Source: Rhodobacteraceae bacterium HLUCCA08
GTDB lineage: Bacteria > Pseudomonadota > Alphaproteobacteria > Rhodobacterales > Rhodobacteraceae
Assembly (NCBI GenBank): GCA_001314655.1
Contig: LJSF01000011.1
Span: forward strand, 1-54,019
DNA: 54,019 nucleotides
Direction: 5' to 3'
Below are positions 1-7,385 of the stretch, in pieces (within the stretch, counting starts at the first letter, position 1; each line of letters starts with the position of its first letter). The notes under the pieces were generated by a model. That model did no database searches. It had not been told where the DNA came from and was given only the letters and a program-made list of their open reading frames with translations. The position numbers were made by a program, and so were the translations under genes.

Positions 1-64
1 CTGACCTGCCACGGGATTTTTCCTCCATCTGCGATTAGAGTCCGGCCCATGGAGAGGACGGACG

Positions 65-331
65 ATGAAGAAGGCACGACTGACGGAAGAGCAGATTATT
101 GGCATCTTGCAGGAGCATGAGGCGGGGGCGAAGTGTGCCGATCTCTGCCGCAAGCACGGGATGTCCGAGGGCACGTTCTATGCCTGGAAGGCGAAGTATT
201 CCGGGATGACGGTGTCGGAGGCCAAGCGGCTGAAGGCGCTGGAGGACGAGAACGCGAAGCTGAAGAAGTTGCTGGCGGAGCAGATGCTCGACATGGCGGC
301 GATGAAGGAACTGCTGTCAAAAAAATGGTGA
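65..331 (+). CDS. IS3-family transposase OrfA (DNA-binding subunit)
   Basis: This 88-residue protein is the helix-turn-helix partner of an IS3-family transposase and binds the element's terminal repeats. The N-terminal half has the classic HTH pattern (TEEQIIGILQEHEAG, then CRKHGMSEGTFYAWKAKYSG), and the C-terminal half is a charged leucine-rich coiled coil typical of OrfA dimerisation. The reading frame is intact. It ends just past an A7 run where ribosomes normally slip -1 into orfB to make the OrfAB fusion transposase. Because orfB is broken downstream, OrfA could act only as a repressor or partner for a sister copy elsewhere. Confidence 0.9.
   Translation: MKKARLTEEQIIGILQEHEAGAKCADLCRKHGMSEGTFYAWKAKYSGMTVSEAKRLKALEDENAKLKKLLAEQMLDMAAMKELLSKKW
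319..325 (+). promoter_or_regulatory. A7 slippery site for programmed -1 frameshift between orfA and orfB
   Basis: Seven consecutive A residues lie two codons before the orfA stop, exactly where the orfB frame becomes open. In IS3 elements such a run promotes -1 slippage to produce the OrfAB fusion. The site is seen directly; its use is inferred from the family. Confidence 0.65.
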
Positions 332-874
332 CGCCCGCCGTGAAGCGCGAGGCTGTCGCGCATCTGAAGGCCCATCTCGGGCTGTCGGAACGGCGGGCGT
401 GCGAGATTGCGGGCGCGGACCGCAAGATGGTGCGCTACCAGTCGCAGCGCGCGCCGGATACGGCGCTGCGCGGGCGGCTGCGGGATCTGGCCAATGAGCG
501 GCGACGGTTCGGCTACCGGCGGCTCTTCGTGCTCTTGCGGCGCGAAGGCGAGGCATCAGGAATCAACCGGATTTACCGTCTCTACCGAGAGGAAGGGTTA
601 ACGGTGCGTAAACGCAAAGCACGCCGCAAGGCCATCGGCACACGGGCCCCGATCCTGATCGAGGCCCGGGCCAATGCCCGTTGGTCGCTTGATTTCGTGC
701 ATGACCAGTTCGCGGGCGGCCAGCGCTTCCGGGTGCTGAACGTGGTCCGATGACGTCACGCGCGAGTGCCTTGCGGCGGTCCCTGACACATCAATCTCTG
801 GCCGTCGCGTGGCGCGGGAACTGACTGCGCTGATCGAACGCCGCGGCAGGCCCGGGATGATCGTCTCTGACAAC

Positions 875-1108
875 GTCCTATGTCGGGAGATTCTGGCTGC
901 TTAGGTCAGCAGGTCATGGGACATCCGGTGTCCCGGATGCCCTGATACGGTTGCCCAGACGGGCTCTGCCGTCAAGAAATGATCTCTTCCATAGCAAACA
1001 CAGGGTACGCGCTCTGGCGGCCCTCACCGTCCTCAATACGAGATCCCAAATCCCAAGCAGAAGGCCCGAACATTATCTACGAGGTCAGCAAGCTGCCTCC
1101 ACGGCTCG
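875..1108 (-). ncRNA. Candidate bridge/seeker RNA region of the IS1111-like element
   Basis: This 234-base non-coding end lies 3' of the transposase and is longer than the 139-base 5' end. In the IS1111 group the target-and-donor-recognising RNA is encoded downstream of the transposase. The stretch has RNA-like folding potential: a 7-bp stem at 922-928/933-939 with a 4-base loop and a 5-bp stem at 958-962/969-973. The motif TCTCTGAC in the target (863-870), just left of the insertion point, recurs on the transposase strand at 1108-1115, at the transposase stop codon. No transcript boundaries can be assigned, and the call rests on position and family knowledge. Confidence 0.4.
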
Positions 1109-2365
1109 TCAGAGAGAGGTCCTTCCGCCTGGGCTCACCCCCTCGAAGAAGGGGCGATAGGGTTCGCCGTGATTGACCACGGCGTGTACGGTGCGCGCCA
1201 TCTTGGCCGCGATCGCGGTGTAGGCCTTGCGGCGCAGATGGGCGTTGTGTCGATCCTTGGAGATGTAGCGCTCGAACTTGTCGCGGAAGCTGTTGGTCCG
1301 CTTGAGAACGGCGGTCTGGCCGGCCATCCAGAGTGTGCGCCGCAGCCGGGCATTGCCGTACTTCGAGATGCGGCTCTGACCGCGGAACATGCCGGACTGG
1401 ACGGTGGCGAGGTCCATGCCACAGAACTTCAGGAACTGCCGATGATGCCGGAACCGACGCAGGTCACCGGCCTCGGCCAGGATGGTCATGGCGTTGATCG
1501 GGCCGATACCGGGAATGGTCGTCAGCAGCTGATAGTCGGGCAAGTCGGAGAGAAGCTCGACGGCTCGAGCTTCAATCTCATCGCGTCGCCGGACCAGGCT
1601 TCGCCCCTCAGCGAGAACGAGACGGAACATGCGGACGGCATCGGAATCCGGGTGGACGGGAAGTCCAACCGAACCAGCGGCCGTCGCATAAACATCTGAA
1701 AGCAATTGCTCTTTGGACACCTTCCGGCCAACGACGTCCCAGGCATCCGCGATGAAGGCGTCCCGACCCATGGCCGAGATCATGTGCGGCGATGGGTACT
1801 TCTCCAAGAAGGCCAGGAACCAATCCGTCCGCGCGCTCCGATGAAATCGTTCGGCCTCGGGGAAGTACAGTGGCAGATAGTGAGTCAGGATGCGGTGCCA
1901 GAGCTCGGTCTTCGAGCGTGAAACAATCTCGTGGGTCTTTGACAGTTCCTGGATGTCGCTGGTGCCTGCCGCCAGAGGATCGTGGAAGAACTGCACGGCG
2001 CCGATCTCCAGCATGTGCAGGATGACCTGGGCGTCCTTCGGGTCGTTCTTGTCCCAGCTGTTGTGCAGGGCCTCCCGCGTGCGGGCCAGGGCGACTGAGG
2101 AAACAAGCTTCAGGTCGAACCCGGCCCGGCCGAGATGGTGCGCCAATGTGCGGTGATAATTGCCGGCCGCCTCGAACCCGATCCGCACCGGCAGGTCGTA
2201 GCTGGCGAGGGCCGCAGACAGGCGCTGGAAGTCCTCCAGCGTGTTCATGACCGTCAGTCGGCGGCGGCGTGTTTTGCCCGGGATGCCGATCAGCACCTCA
2301 TGGCGATGCTTGGAAATGTCGATGGCGACCAACAAGGTCGGTGCGATAGAATGGGTGGCGGTCAT
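1109..2365 (-). CDS. IS110-family (IS1111-like) DEDD transposase
   Basis: The 418-residue protein is full length for the family. The N-terminal RuvC-like domain has all four acidic residues of the DEDD set: D16 in AIDISK, E65 in GFEAAGNYH, and D108 and D111 in NDPKDAQ. The C-terminal Tnp domain has the helix-hairpin-helix TIPGIGPINAMTIL and the conserved RISKYGNARLRRTLW block, preceded by Ser residues (QSGMFRGQS) in the region expected to hold the catalytic serine. It recombines the element with its target under RNA guidance and normally works through a circular intermediate. The gene is intact, so this nested element is potentially mobile, unlike its IS3 host. Confidence 0.93.
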   Translation of the reverse strand: MTATHSIAPTLLVAIDISKHRHEVLIGIPGKTRRRRLTVMNTLEDFQRLSAALASYDLPVRIGFEAAGNYHRTLAHHLGRAGFDLKLVSSVALARTREALHNSWDKNDPKDAQVILHMLEIGAVQFFHDPLAAGTSDIQELSKTHEIVSRSKTELWHRILTHYLPLYFPEAERFHRSARTDWFLAFLEKYPSPHMISAMGRDAFIADAWDVVGRKVSKEQLLSDVYATAAGSVGLPVHPDSDAVRMFRLVLAEGRSLVRRRDEIEARAVELLSDLPDYQLLTTIPGIGPINAMTILAEAGDLRRFRHHRQFLKFCGMDLATVQSGMFRGQSRISKYGNARLRRTLWMAGQTAVLKRTNSFRDKFERYISKDRHNAHLRRKAYTAIAAKMARTVHAVVNHGEPYRPFFEGVSPGGRTSL

Positions 2366-2384
2366 AGCCGGTCTCCTCAGCAGT

Positions 2385-2474
2385 GTGGTTCAGCAAAACC
2401 ACTGTTGTTGAGACCTGAGACCCGGTTATGGCCACACGCTGCGCTATCTGAGGGCTGCGCGCGCGGCCATAACC
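2385..2474. repeat. Two hairpins in the 5' non-coding end of the IS1111-like element
   Basis: GTGGTT (2385-2390) pairs with AACCAC (2397-2402) around a 6-base loop. GGTTATGGCC (2424-2433) pairs perfectly with GGCCATAACC (2465-2474) across 31 bases. Both lie between the transposase start and the element's right end, where a junction promoter or RNA structure controlling transposase expression would be expected. The function is not known from sequence. Confidence 0.5.
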
Positions 2475-2884
2475 TATTGGCAGCCCTTCTTCCCGACGTG
2501 CTACGGCACCGAACTAACCAGCAAAGCTGTCCTGAAATGGGCGAAGGATAATGGCGTCGAGTGGCATTACATCGCCCCCGGCAAGCCGCAACAGAACGCC
2601 TTCATTGAGAGCTTCAACGGCAGCCTGCGCGACGAATGCCTGAACGAGGAGATCTTCGACAGCCTGGCAGATGCCCGTCGAACGCTGGCCCTTTGGCGCT
2701 ACGACTACAACCACGTCAGGCCGCATTCCTCGCTTGGCGGAATGACCCCCGCCGAAGCGCGCCGGGCGCTTGAGCAATCTGAGGGCTCCGCGCCCGACGC
2801 GCTTGCCCAAACAAACGACCACGAATATGAAAACCAGACCCGCAGACTCTCGTTATGAACGAGGGAGCCTCGGGGGGCAGGTCA

Positions 2885-3445
2885 TCTCGGCGCGCGCCAT
2901 CCGGACCATGCTGGCCGTGAGCAGAGCTGCCGGGACAGCGCACAGGGTCTCGGCGGGGCTGATGGACTTGGCGCACGACACCCGCCCCTGCACATGATCG
3001 ACCGATGAAATCTGCCCGCCTGATCTTCGCGATCGTCTCCACAACCAACAACCCCTGACTGCGCCCTCTCGTTCCAGAGGACGCTTCCGACAGAATGATC
3101 TGGGGGGCATTTCTGGACGCCGATCACCCCATGAAAGGGGTCACTTCTGCATGCCGATCCCCATGCCGGGCAGCCTGTCCCCGAGCAGGTTGCGCCGGAC
3201 AAGGCGGGCGCCGTCGGTGCGATCGCTGGTCGGTCGTTCGAGCCATACCGGCGCGCCCCGAACGGATCCGACATCGCCATCGCGGATGACGTCACCCGGA
3301 CCGGACCCCGGGAGGAGGCCATGCACGCCAGACGCACGGGCGGGCGGCTGATCCACCCTGCGCAAGGATTTGTGGCTGCGCGGGACAGCCTGCACGGCGC
3401 AGCCGAACGCCAGATCGGGCCAAGGCAGCGCCCAGGGCAGCCCCG
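2885..3445. other. Gene-free stretch between the IS3 element and the DUF21 operon
   Basis: No open frame here has convincing coding character; those that exist are short or run antisense into the neighbouring gene. The only structured feature is the pair of IS21-like repeats at 3104-3162. The stretch looks like debris of earlier insertions. Confidence 0.5.
3104..3162. repeat. Two direct repeats resembling an IS21-family terminal multiple repeat
   Basis: Units at 3104-3130 and 3137-3162 share the pattern GGGG(T)CA-TTCTG-A-GCCGATC-CCC, spaced 33 bases apart. Multiple terminal repeats of the form GGGGTCA(N)TTTTG(N)ACGCCGATCACCCC are characteristic of IS21-family elements, next to istB or at the ends. 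No istA or istB coding sequence remains here, so this would be a relic end. Confidence 0.4.
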
Positions 3446-4486
3446 TCATGCCGCCCGTGTGACGACGGGCGCCTGCACGGCCGCCATGCCTGCGGGAAGC
3501 ACATGCTTGAGCATGTCGGCAAGCGTGACGATCCCGCAGATCGTCTCGCCGTCCTTCACCACCGCAAGCTGCACGCTCGCGCCGCGCATGCGCGCCAGCG
3601 CCTCGTAGACCGGCATCTCCGCCGCCAATACGAAGGCCGGTCGGGTGCTCTCCCGCGCCGGTCGCTCGGGCGGCAGCATCAGAGTGTCGCGCACATGCAC
3701 GACAGAAGGTTGCGCATCGTCTTCGCCAAGCATGAGGATGCGCATGTGACCCGAGTCCAGCGCGGCGGCGCGGACATCGGCGACCGTCGCCTCTGGCGTG
3801 ACCTGCACCGGAGACCGCGTGACCAGGGTATCGACGCGGAGGTTCCCGAGATCGATGAGGGCCGAGATCTGCTGCTGCAATTCCGGCTCCAGCGTCCCGA
3901 CCCTGGCGGAATGTTCCACAAGCTGCCGGATCGTCTCGATGTCCCGTCCACCCACGGCGGCGCTTTCGACCGGTTCGACACCGCTGGCCCGGACAAGATG
4001 GTTGGCGATGCTGTTCACCCAAAGCAGCAGCGGGCGCAGCGGCCAGACATAGGCGCGCGATACCACGCCGATGGCCAGGGCCGAGGTTTCCGGATGCGCG
4101 ATCGCCCAGGATTTCGGCGCCATCTCGCCCACCACGAGGTGCAGGAAGGTGACGAAGAAAAGCGACAGCGCGAAGGACGTGCCCCCGGCAGCCCATTCCG
4201 GCAGGCCCCAGAGGATCAACACCGGGCCAAGCCAGGCGTCGACGGCGGGCTTCGTCACCGCCCCGAGCGCGAAGGTGCAGGCGGTGATGCCGAACTGCGC
4301 GCCGGCCAGCATCAGGGTCAGGTCGTTCATGCCGCGCAGCGCGGCGCGGGCCGACGCACTGCCTGCGGCACGCTCCTCGAGGCGGTGCCGGCGCGCCCCG
4401 AGAAGGGCGAATTCGATGATCACGAAGAAGGCGCTCAGGGCGATCAGCGCGATGGTCGCGAGCGTGACGATCAGCGGGTCGGTCAT
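3446..4486 (-). CDS. DUF21/CBS membrane protein (CNNM/HlyC/CorC-type), second gene of the pair
   Basis: The 346-residue protein belongs to the CNNM/haemolysin-C-like family linked to divalent-cation (Mg2+/Co2+) handling. The N-terminal DUF21 domain (about residues 1-190) has hydrophobic segments at about 8-28, 60-80 and 100-125 with the family motif FALSLFFVTFLHLVVGEMAP. Paired CBS motifs follow (about 205-330: VDTLVTRSPVQV, then VVKDGETICGIVTLADML). It lacks the C-terminal CorC_HlyC domain present in its upstream partner. Its ATG overlaps the partner's stop by 4 bases (ATGA, 4483-4486), so the two are translationally coupled and probably form a heteromer. The transport function is inferred from the family. 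Confidence 0.85.
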   Translation of the reverse strand: MTDPLIVTLATIALIALSAFFVIIEFALLGARRHRLEERAAGSASARAALRGMNDLTLMLAGAQFGITACTFALGAVTKPAVDAWLGPVLILWGLPEWAAGGTSFALSLFFVTFLHLVVGEMAPKSWAIAHPETSALAIGVVSRAYVWPLRPLLLWVNSIANHLVRASGVEPVESAAVGGRDIETIRQLVEHSARVGTLEPELQQQISALIDLGNLRVDTLVTRSPVQVTPEATVADVRAAALDSGHMRILMLGEDDAQPSVVHVRDTLMLPPERPARESTRPAFVLAAEMPVYEALARMRGASVQLAVVKDGETICGIVTLADMLKHVLPAGMAAVQAPVVTRAA

Positions 4487-5859
4487 TGCCCACCCTCCGT
4501 TTCCGCAAAGGCGACCAGCCGCACCCGGACCTCGGTGGGAACGTGGCGCTCGACCCGCATCACGTCGACCTCGAGCCGACGTCGCATCGGCCGGTCGTCG
4601 ACCAGATCGGCCGGATCGACGGGCAGGTCCACCAGGACGGTGTCCCCTTCGGTCGGCAAGGTGCCGAACGCGGCGATCAGCAGACCGGCAATCGTTTCGA
4701 TATCGCCGCGCGGCAGATCGTGGCCGATGGCGCGCTCCACCTCGTCGAGGTGGACGTCGCCATCCATGATCCAGATGTTGTCGCCATCGGGCACGACCGC
4801 GTCGCCGACCGGGACGTCATGCTCGTCGGTGATCTCGCCCACGATCTCCATGGCAAGGTCCTCGATGGTCAGCACGCCGGCAAAGCCGCCGTATTCGTCG
4901 ATGACGCAGGCGAGCTGATTGGTCGTGCGCGCCAGCTCGTCCAGGGCGTCCGGCAACAGCATCAGCGTCGGGATCACCGCGGCGGGCCGCATCACCGCGG
5001 CAACGGTTTCGTCCGTGGCCCCCGAGGCGAGGCGCGCAAGGACATCCGCAAGATGCACGACGCCGACCGGTGTATCCGCGTCATCGATCACCGGATAGCG
5101 CGTGTGGGCGCGGGCCATCAGCCCGCGCAGCTCTTCAAGGGTCGTCTCGGGCGTCACCCAGTCCACCTGCGACCGCGGCACCATGGCATGCTCGACGTCG
5201 CGGTGCGGAAAGTCAACCATACGGTCCATCATCAGCGACAGCTCGAGCGGCAGGTCGCCGCTGTCGCGGGACTCGGCGATGATCCGGGGAAGGTCGTCGG
5301 CCGAGGCGCTGACGTCCAGGTCGTGGACCGGCTCGATGCGCAGCGCGCGCAGCAACAGGTTGGCGGACTTGTCGAAGAAACTGATGAGCCAGCCGAAGAC
5401 CGTCATGTAGACCAGCGTCGAGCCGGCAAGCCGCCGGGCCAGCGGCTCCGGATTGGCGATGGCGAGGTTCTTTGGATAAAGCTCGCCGAAGATCATCTGG
5501 ACGATGGTCGCCACGCCCAGAGCCAGCAAGGTTCCGACGGCGATGCCGACTTCGGGCGCCACTCCGGCGCCACCGAGCAGCACACCCAGAGACTGGCCGA
5601 CAAGCGGTTCGGCGACGAAGCCGACCAGCAGGCCGGTTATCGTGATCCCGAGCTGGGCACCGGACAGCATGAAACTGGTCCGCTTCGTCACGGCCAGCGC
5701 ACGCTTTGCGGCGACGTCGCCTTGGGCCGCCCGCGCGGCAAGCCGCGTGCGATCGACCGACATATAGGCGAATTCCTGCGCCACGAAATATCCGTTCGCG
5801 GCGATGATCGCCAGAACGACAAGGATACCCAGCAGCAGTCCGAGCAGCGGTTCGATCAT
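4483..5859 (-). CDS. DUF21/CBS/CorC_HlyC membrane protein (CNNM family)
   Basis: The product is 458 residues. The DUF21 membrane domain (about 1-200) includes ANGYFVAQEFAYMSVDRTRL and MIFGELYPKNLAIANPEPLA. Two CBS motifs follow (VEHAMVPRSQVDWVTPETT and YGGFAGVLTIEDLAMEIVGE), then a CorC_HlyC domain (DGDVHLDEVERAIGHDLP to the end). This is the complete domain order of CNNM-type transporters or regulators of Mg2+/Co2+ efflux. The frame stays open far upstream, but MIEPLL at 5859 is chosen because it begins the first transmembrane helix and because a small ORF ends in TGATG there. A second, shorter DUF21 gene follows with a 4-base overlap. Confidence 0.88.
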   Translation of the reverse strand: MIEPLLGLLLGILVVLAIIAANGYFVAQEFAYMSVDRTRLAARAAQGDVAAKRALAVTKRTSFMLSGAQLGITITGLLVGFVAEPLVGQSLGVLLGGAGVAPEVGIAVGTLLALGVATIVQMIFGELYPKNLAIANPEPLARRLAGSTLVYMTVFGWLISFFDKSANLLLRALRIEPVHDLDVSASADDLPRIIAESRDSGDLPLELSLMMDRMVDFPHRDVEHAMVPRSQVDWVTPETTLEELRGLMARAHTRYPVIDDADTPVGVVHLADVLARLASGATDETVAAVMRPAAVIPTLMLLPDALDELARTTNQLACVIDEYGGFAGVLTIEDLAMEIVGEITDEHDVPVGDAVVPDGDNIWIMDGDVHLDEVERAIGHDLPRGDIETIAGLLIAAFGTLPTEGDTVLVDLPVDPADLVDDRPMRRRLEVDVMRVERHVPTEVRVRLVAFAETEGGQ

Positions 5860-5927
5860 CACGACATCAGCGCCAAGTGGAACAGGCGCGGTTCGATGGG
5901 GCACTGCTCGGGTTTCACGGTAGTCAT
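5859..5927 (-). CDS. 22-codon leader ORF translationally coupled to the CNNM gene
   Basis: On the minus strand a strong ribosome-binding site (GAAGGA) lies 4 bases before an ATG at 5927. It opens MTTVKPEQCPIEPRLFHLAL-MS and ends in TGA, whose last base is the first base of the downstream ATG (TGATG). The peptide is rich in Pro and Glu with one Cys. Short coupled leaders before metal-transport genes can be regulatory, for example through ribosome stalling, but no such mechanism is shown by the sequence. It may instead be a conserved small protein. The spacing makes it likely that the transporter relies on this ORF for initiation. Confidence 0.5.
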   Translation of the reverse strand: MTTVKPEQCPIEPRLFHLALMS

Positions 5928-6081
5928 GGCATCCTTCATGTTGCGACAGGGTCGCAAGTATGTTGCCGGCCCACGGCCTGCAACCACCGCTGAAAAAATT
6001 GTCGGCGCGTGATTGATGCCAGAGACCGTTTACATCATGTATCGCGGCGGCGCCATGGGATGGCGATTGACGGGGGAACCT

Positions 6082-6606
6082 ATGGAACGTCTGATCGAAC
6101 AGACACTTTTCGCAAGTCGATGGCTGCTCGCCCCGATGTATCTGGGTCTTGTGGGGGCAGTTGCCATCCTGGTCTGGATCTTCGCCCTCGAACTGATCGC
6201 GTTTGCCGCCGCAATTCCCGCGATGACGGTCGATGACGCGATCCTGGGCGTTCTCGCGCTGATCGATCTGAGCCTGGCGGCGAACCTTCTGTTGATCGTC
6301 ATCTTCTCCGGCTACGAGAATTTCGTCAGCCGGATGGACCTGGAGACCCATGTCGACCGTCCGGACTGGCAGGGCGAGGTCGATTTTTCCGCATTGAAGC
6401 TGAAGCTCGTGGCCTCGATCGTCGCGATCTCGGGCATCCATCTGCTCAAGGTCTTCATGGACGTCACAAGATACGACACCGAACAGATCCGCTGGATGGT
6501 GATCATTCATCTGGTCTTCATCATCTCGGGTGTGTTGCTCGCGGCGATGGACTGGATCGCGAACAGCGCCAAGGGGATGAAACGGTCGAAACCGGCAAAG
6601 GGTTGA
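6082..6606 (+). CDS. UPF0114 (YqhA-type) inner-membrane protein
   Basis: The product is 174 residues, close to the usual 165-175 of the family. It opens with the family signature MERLIEQTLFASRWLLAPMY and has four hydrophobic segments (about 12-38, 48-72, 110-130, 140-160). SGYENFVSRMD matches the conserved loop. The start at 6082 follows GGGGGAACCT; an in-frame upstream ATG at 6013 would add 23 residues absent from the family. The biochemical function is unknown. It is divergent from the CNNM operon across about 150 bases, so the two may share a control region. Confidence 0.85.
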   Translation: MERLIEQTLFASRWLLAPMYLGLVGAVAILVWIFALELIAFAAAIPAMTVDDAILGVLALIDLSLAANLLLIVIFSGYENFVSRMDLETHVDRPDWQGEVDFSALKLKLVASIVAISGIHLLKVFMDVTRYDTEQIRWMVIIHLVFIISGVLLAAMDWIANSAKGMKRSKPAKG

Positions 6607-6854
6607 ACCCGGGCCCGGTCTGCCGGTGCCGTCATCGGAAACGCCTCGGGTCCCGCGACGATCGGCGCGACGATGCCGATCACCCGCGGTTCCATCCACC
6701 CGATATCCGCATCAGCGTCCCGATGCACCGGGGGGACCGCCCCATCCACATCGTGCCGGACACGACATGCTTCTTTTCTTCGACGTTCCGCCTTGACTCG
6801 TAACCGGGCCATGAATGCGCAGATACGCAAAAGGGTATTTGGAGCTTTCGATCA

Positions 6855-7385
6855 TTGGACGATCCATCGCAGCTGGCGGACCGGATCGCCGCGCTCGAGA
6901 CGCGGGTAGAGCAGCTCGAGGGCGCGCGGACGGGCGCGACCCGCCCGGACCCGGACGGGACCGTGCCGGACCGCCTGCGCGCCGCGGCGCCGGAGGCGGG
7001 CGGCGTGGCCTTTGCGGGCAGCCTGGAATTGCCCGGTGGCCGGCGCATCGCGTGGAAGATGGGTCATTTGGCCGCCGGGATGCTCGGCGCCGGCTGGGGC
7101 AAGATCGCGCCCGCGCTGGCGGCCCCAGGCCACCCGGTGCGGCTGGGGCTGCTGCAGGCGGTCCTTTCCGGCACGCGGGAGACGGCGGCGCTGGCGGACA
7201 CGCTGGGCGACGGGACCACCGGCCGGCTGCATCACCACCTGCGCGAGCTCACCGCGACGGGCTGGCTGCGGGCCGAGCGGCGGGGCCGCGATGACATCCC
7301 CGCCGACCGGGTCGTGCCGCTTCTGGTCGTGATTGCCGCGGCGGGTGGCCGGATACGGGACAGGAGGATGGATCACGACCGATGA
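6855..7385 (+). CDS. ArsR-like winged-helix transcriptional regulator
   Basis: The frame is 176 residues from a TTG at 6855. The N-terminal 25 residues look like a short coiled coil (LADRIAALETRVEQLEG). The C-terminal half has a winged-helix pattern: VRLGLLQAVLSGTRETAALADTL, then TTGRLHHHLRELTATGWLRAE as recognition helix and wing, ending in RVVPLLVVIAAAGG. This matches ArsR/GntR-like HTH proteins that act as local repressors. No metal-binding Cys cluster is visible, so the effector is unknown. The ligand and the exact start are uncertain. It overlaps the next frame by about 50 bases. Confidence 0.7.
   Translation: MDDPSQLADRIAALETRVEQLEGARTGATRPDPDGTVPDRLRAAAPEAGGVAFAGSLELPGGRRIAWKMGHLAAGMLGAGWGKIAPALAAPGHPVRLGLLQAVLSGTRETAALADTLGDGTTGRLHHHLRELTATGWLRAERRGRDDIPADRVVPLLVVIAAAGGRIRDRRMDHDR

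Larger units (their letters stand above)
875..2504 (-). mobile_element. IS110-family (IS1111-like) insertion sequence nested in the IS3 orfB
   Basis: The boundaries are set by the reading frame of the interrupted host orfB, whose codons for SDN and GTE are separated by this block; the exact cut is ambiguous by one base (G at 875/2505). Perfect 7-bp subterminal inverted repeats GTCGGGA (882-888) and TCCCGAC (2491-2497) each lie exactly 7 bases inside the ends, and the outer 7 bases differ. Subterminal repeats plus a long non-coding end downstream of the transposase are features of the IS1111 group. There is no obvious target duplication beyond one to three bases of microhomology, which fits an IS110-type DEDD recombinase. 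Confidence 0.85.
325..2858 (+). pseudogene. IS3-family transposase OrfB (DDE catalytic subunit), frameshifted and interrupted
   Basis: OrfB carries the rve/DDE integrase core. The N-terminal part (325-750) reads through the HTH_21-like region and the first catalytic Asp (WSLDFVHDQF), then stops prematurely at 751-753. One extra C at about 747-748 shifts the frame: removing it restores VLNVVDDVTRE and continues to MIVSDN, which holds the second catalytic Asp. Exactly after SDN the nested IS110/IS1111-type element begins. The gene resumes at 2505 in the correct phase ([16 protein letters not shown]), including the catalytic Glu region ([15 protein letters not shown]) and [11 protein letters not shown], and ends at 2858. 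It therefore carries two independent lesions. Confidence 0.88.
2..2884 (+). mobile_element. IS3-family insertion sequence (IS407-like), carrying a nested IS110/IS1111-type element
   Basis: The 9-bp terminal inverted repeats TGACCTGCC (2-10) and GGCAGGTCA (2876-2884) bracket overlapping orfA and orfB frames of an IS3-family transposase. Without the nested insertion (about 1630 bp) the element is about 1.25 kb, the usual IS3-family size. Only one base precedes the left end, so a target duplication cannot be checked; the bases after the right end are TCTC. The element is inactive in cis because orfB has a frameshift and is interrupted. The IS407-like subgroup is inferred from the protein sequence only. 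Confidence 0.85.

Noticed and set aside
3141-3445. Minus-strand frame joined to a shadow of the DUF21 gene
   Set aside because: It is mostly out of phase with the DUF21 gene and Arg/Gly/His-rich. The stretch below 3445 has no independent start or motif.
5860-6699. Upstream extension of the CNNM gene to about 738 codons
   Set aside because: The extra part is antisense to the UPF0114 gene and shows no domain. The DUF21 helix begins at 5859, and a coupled leader ends there.
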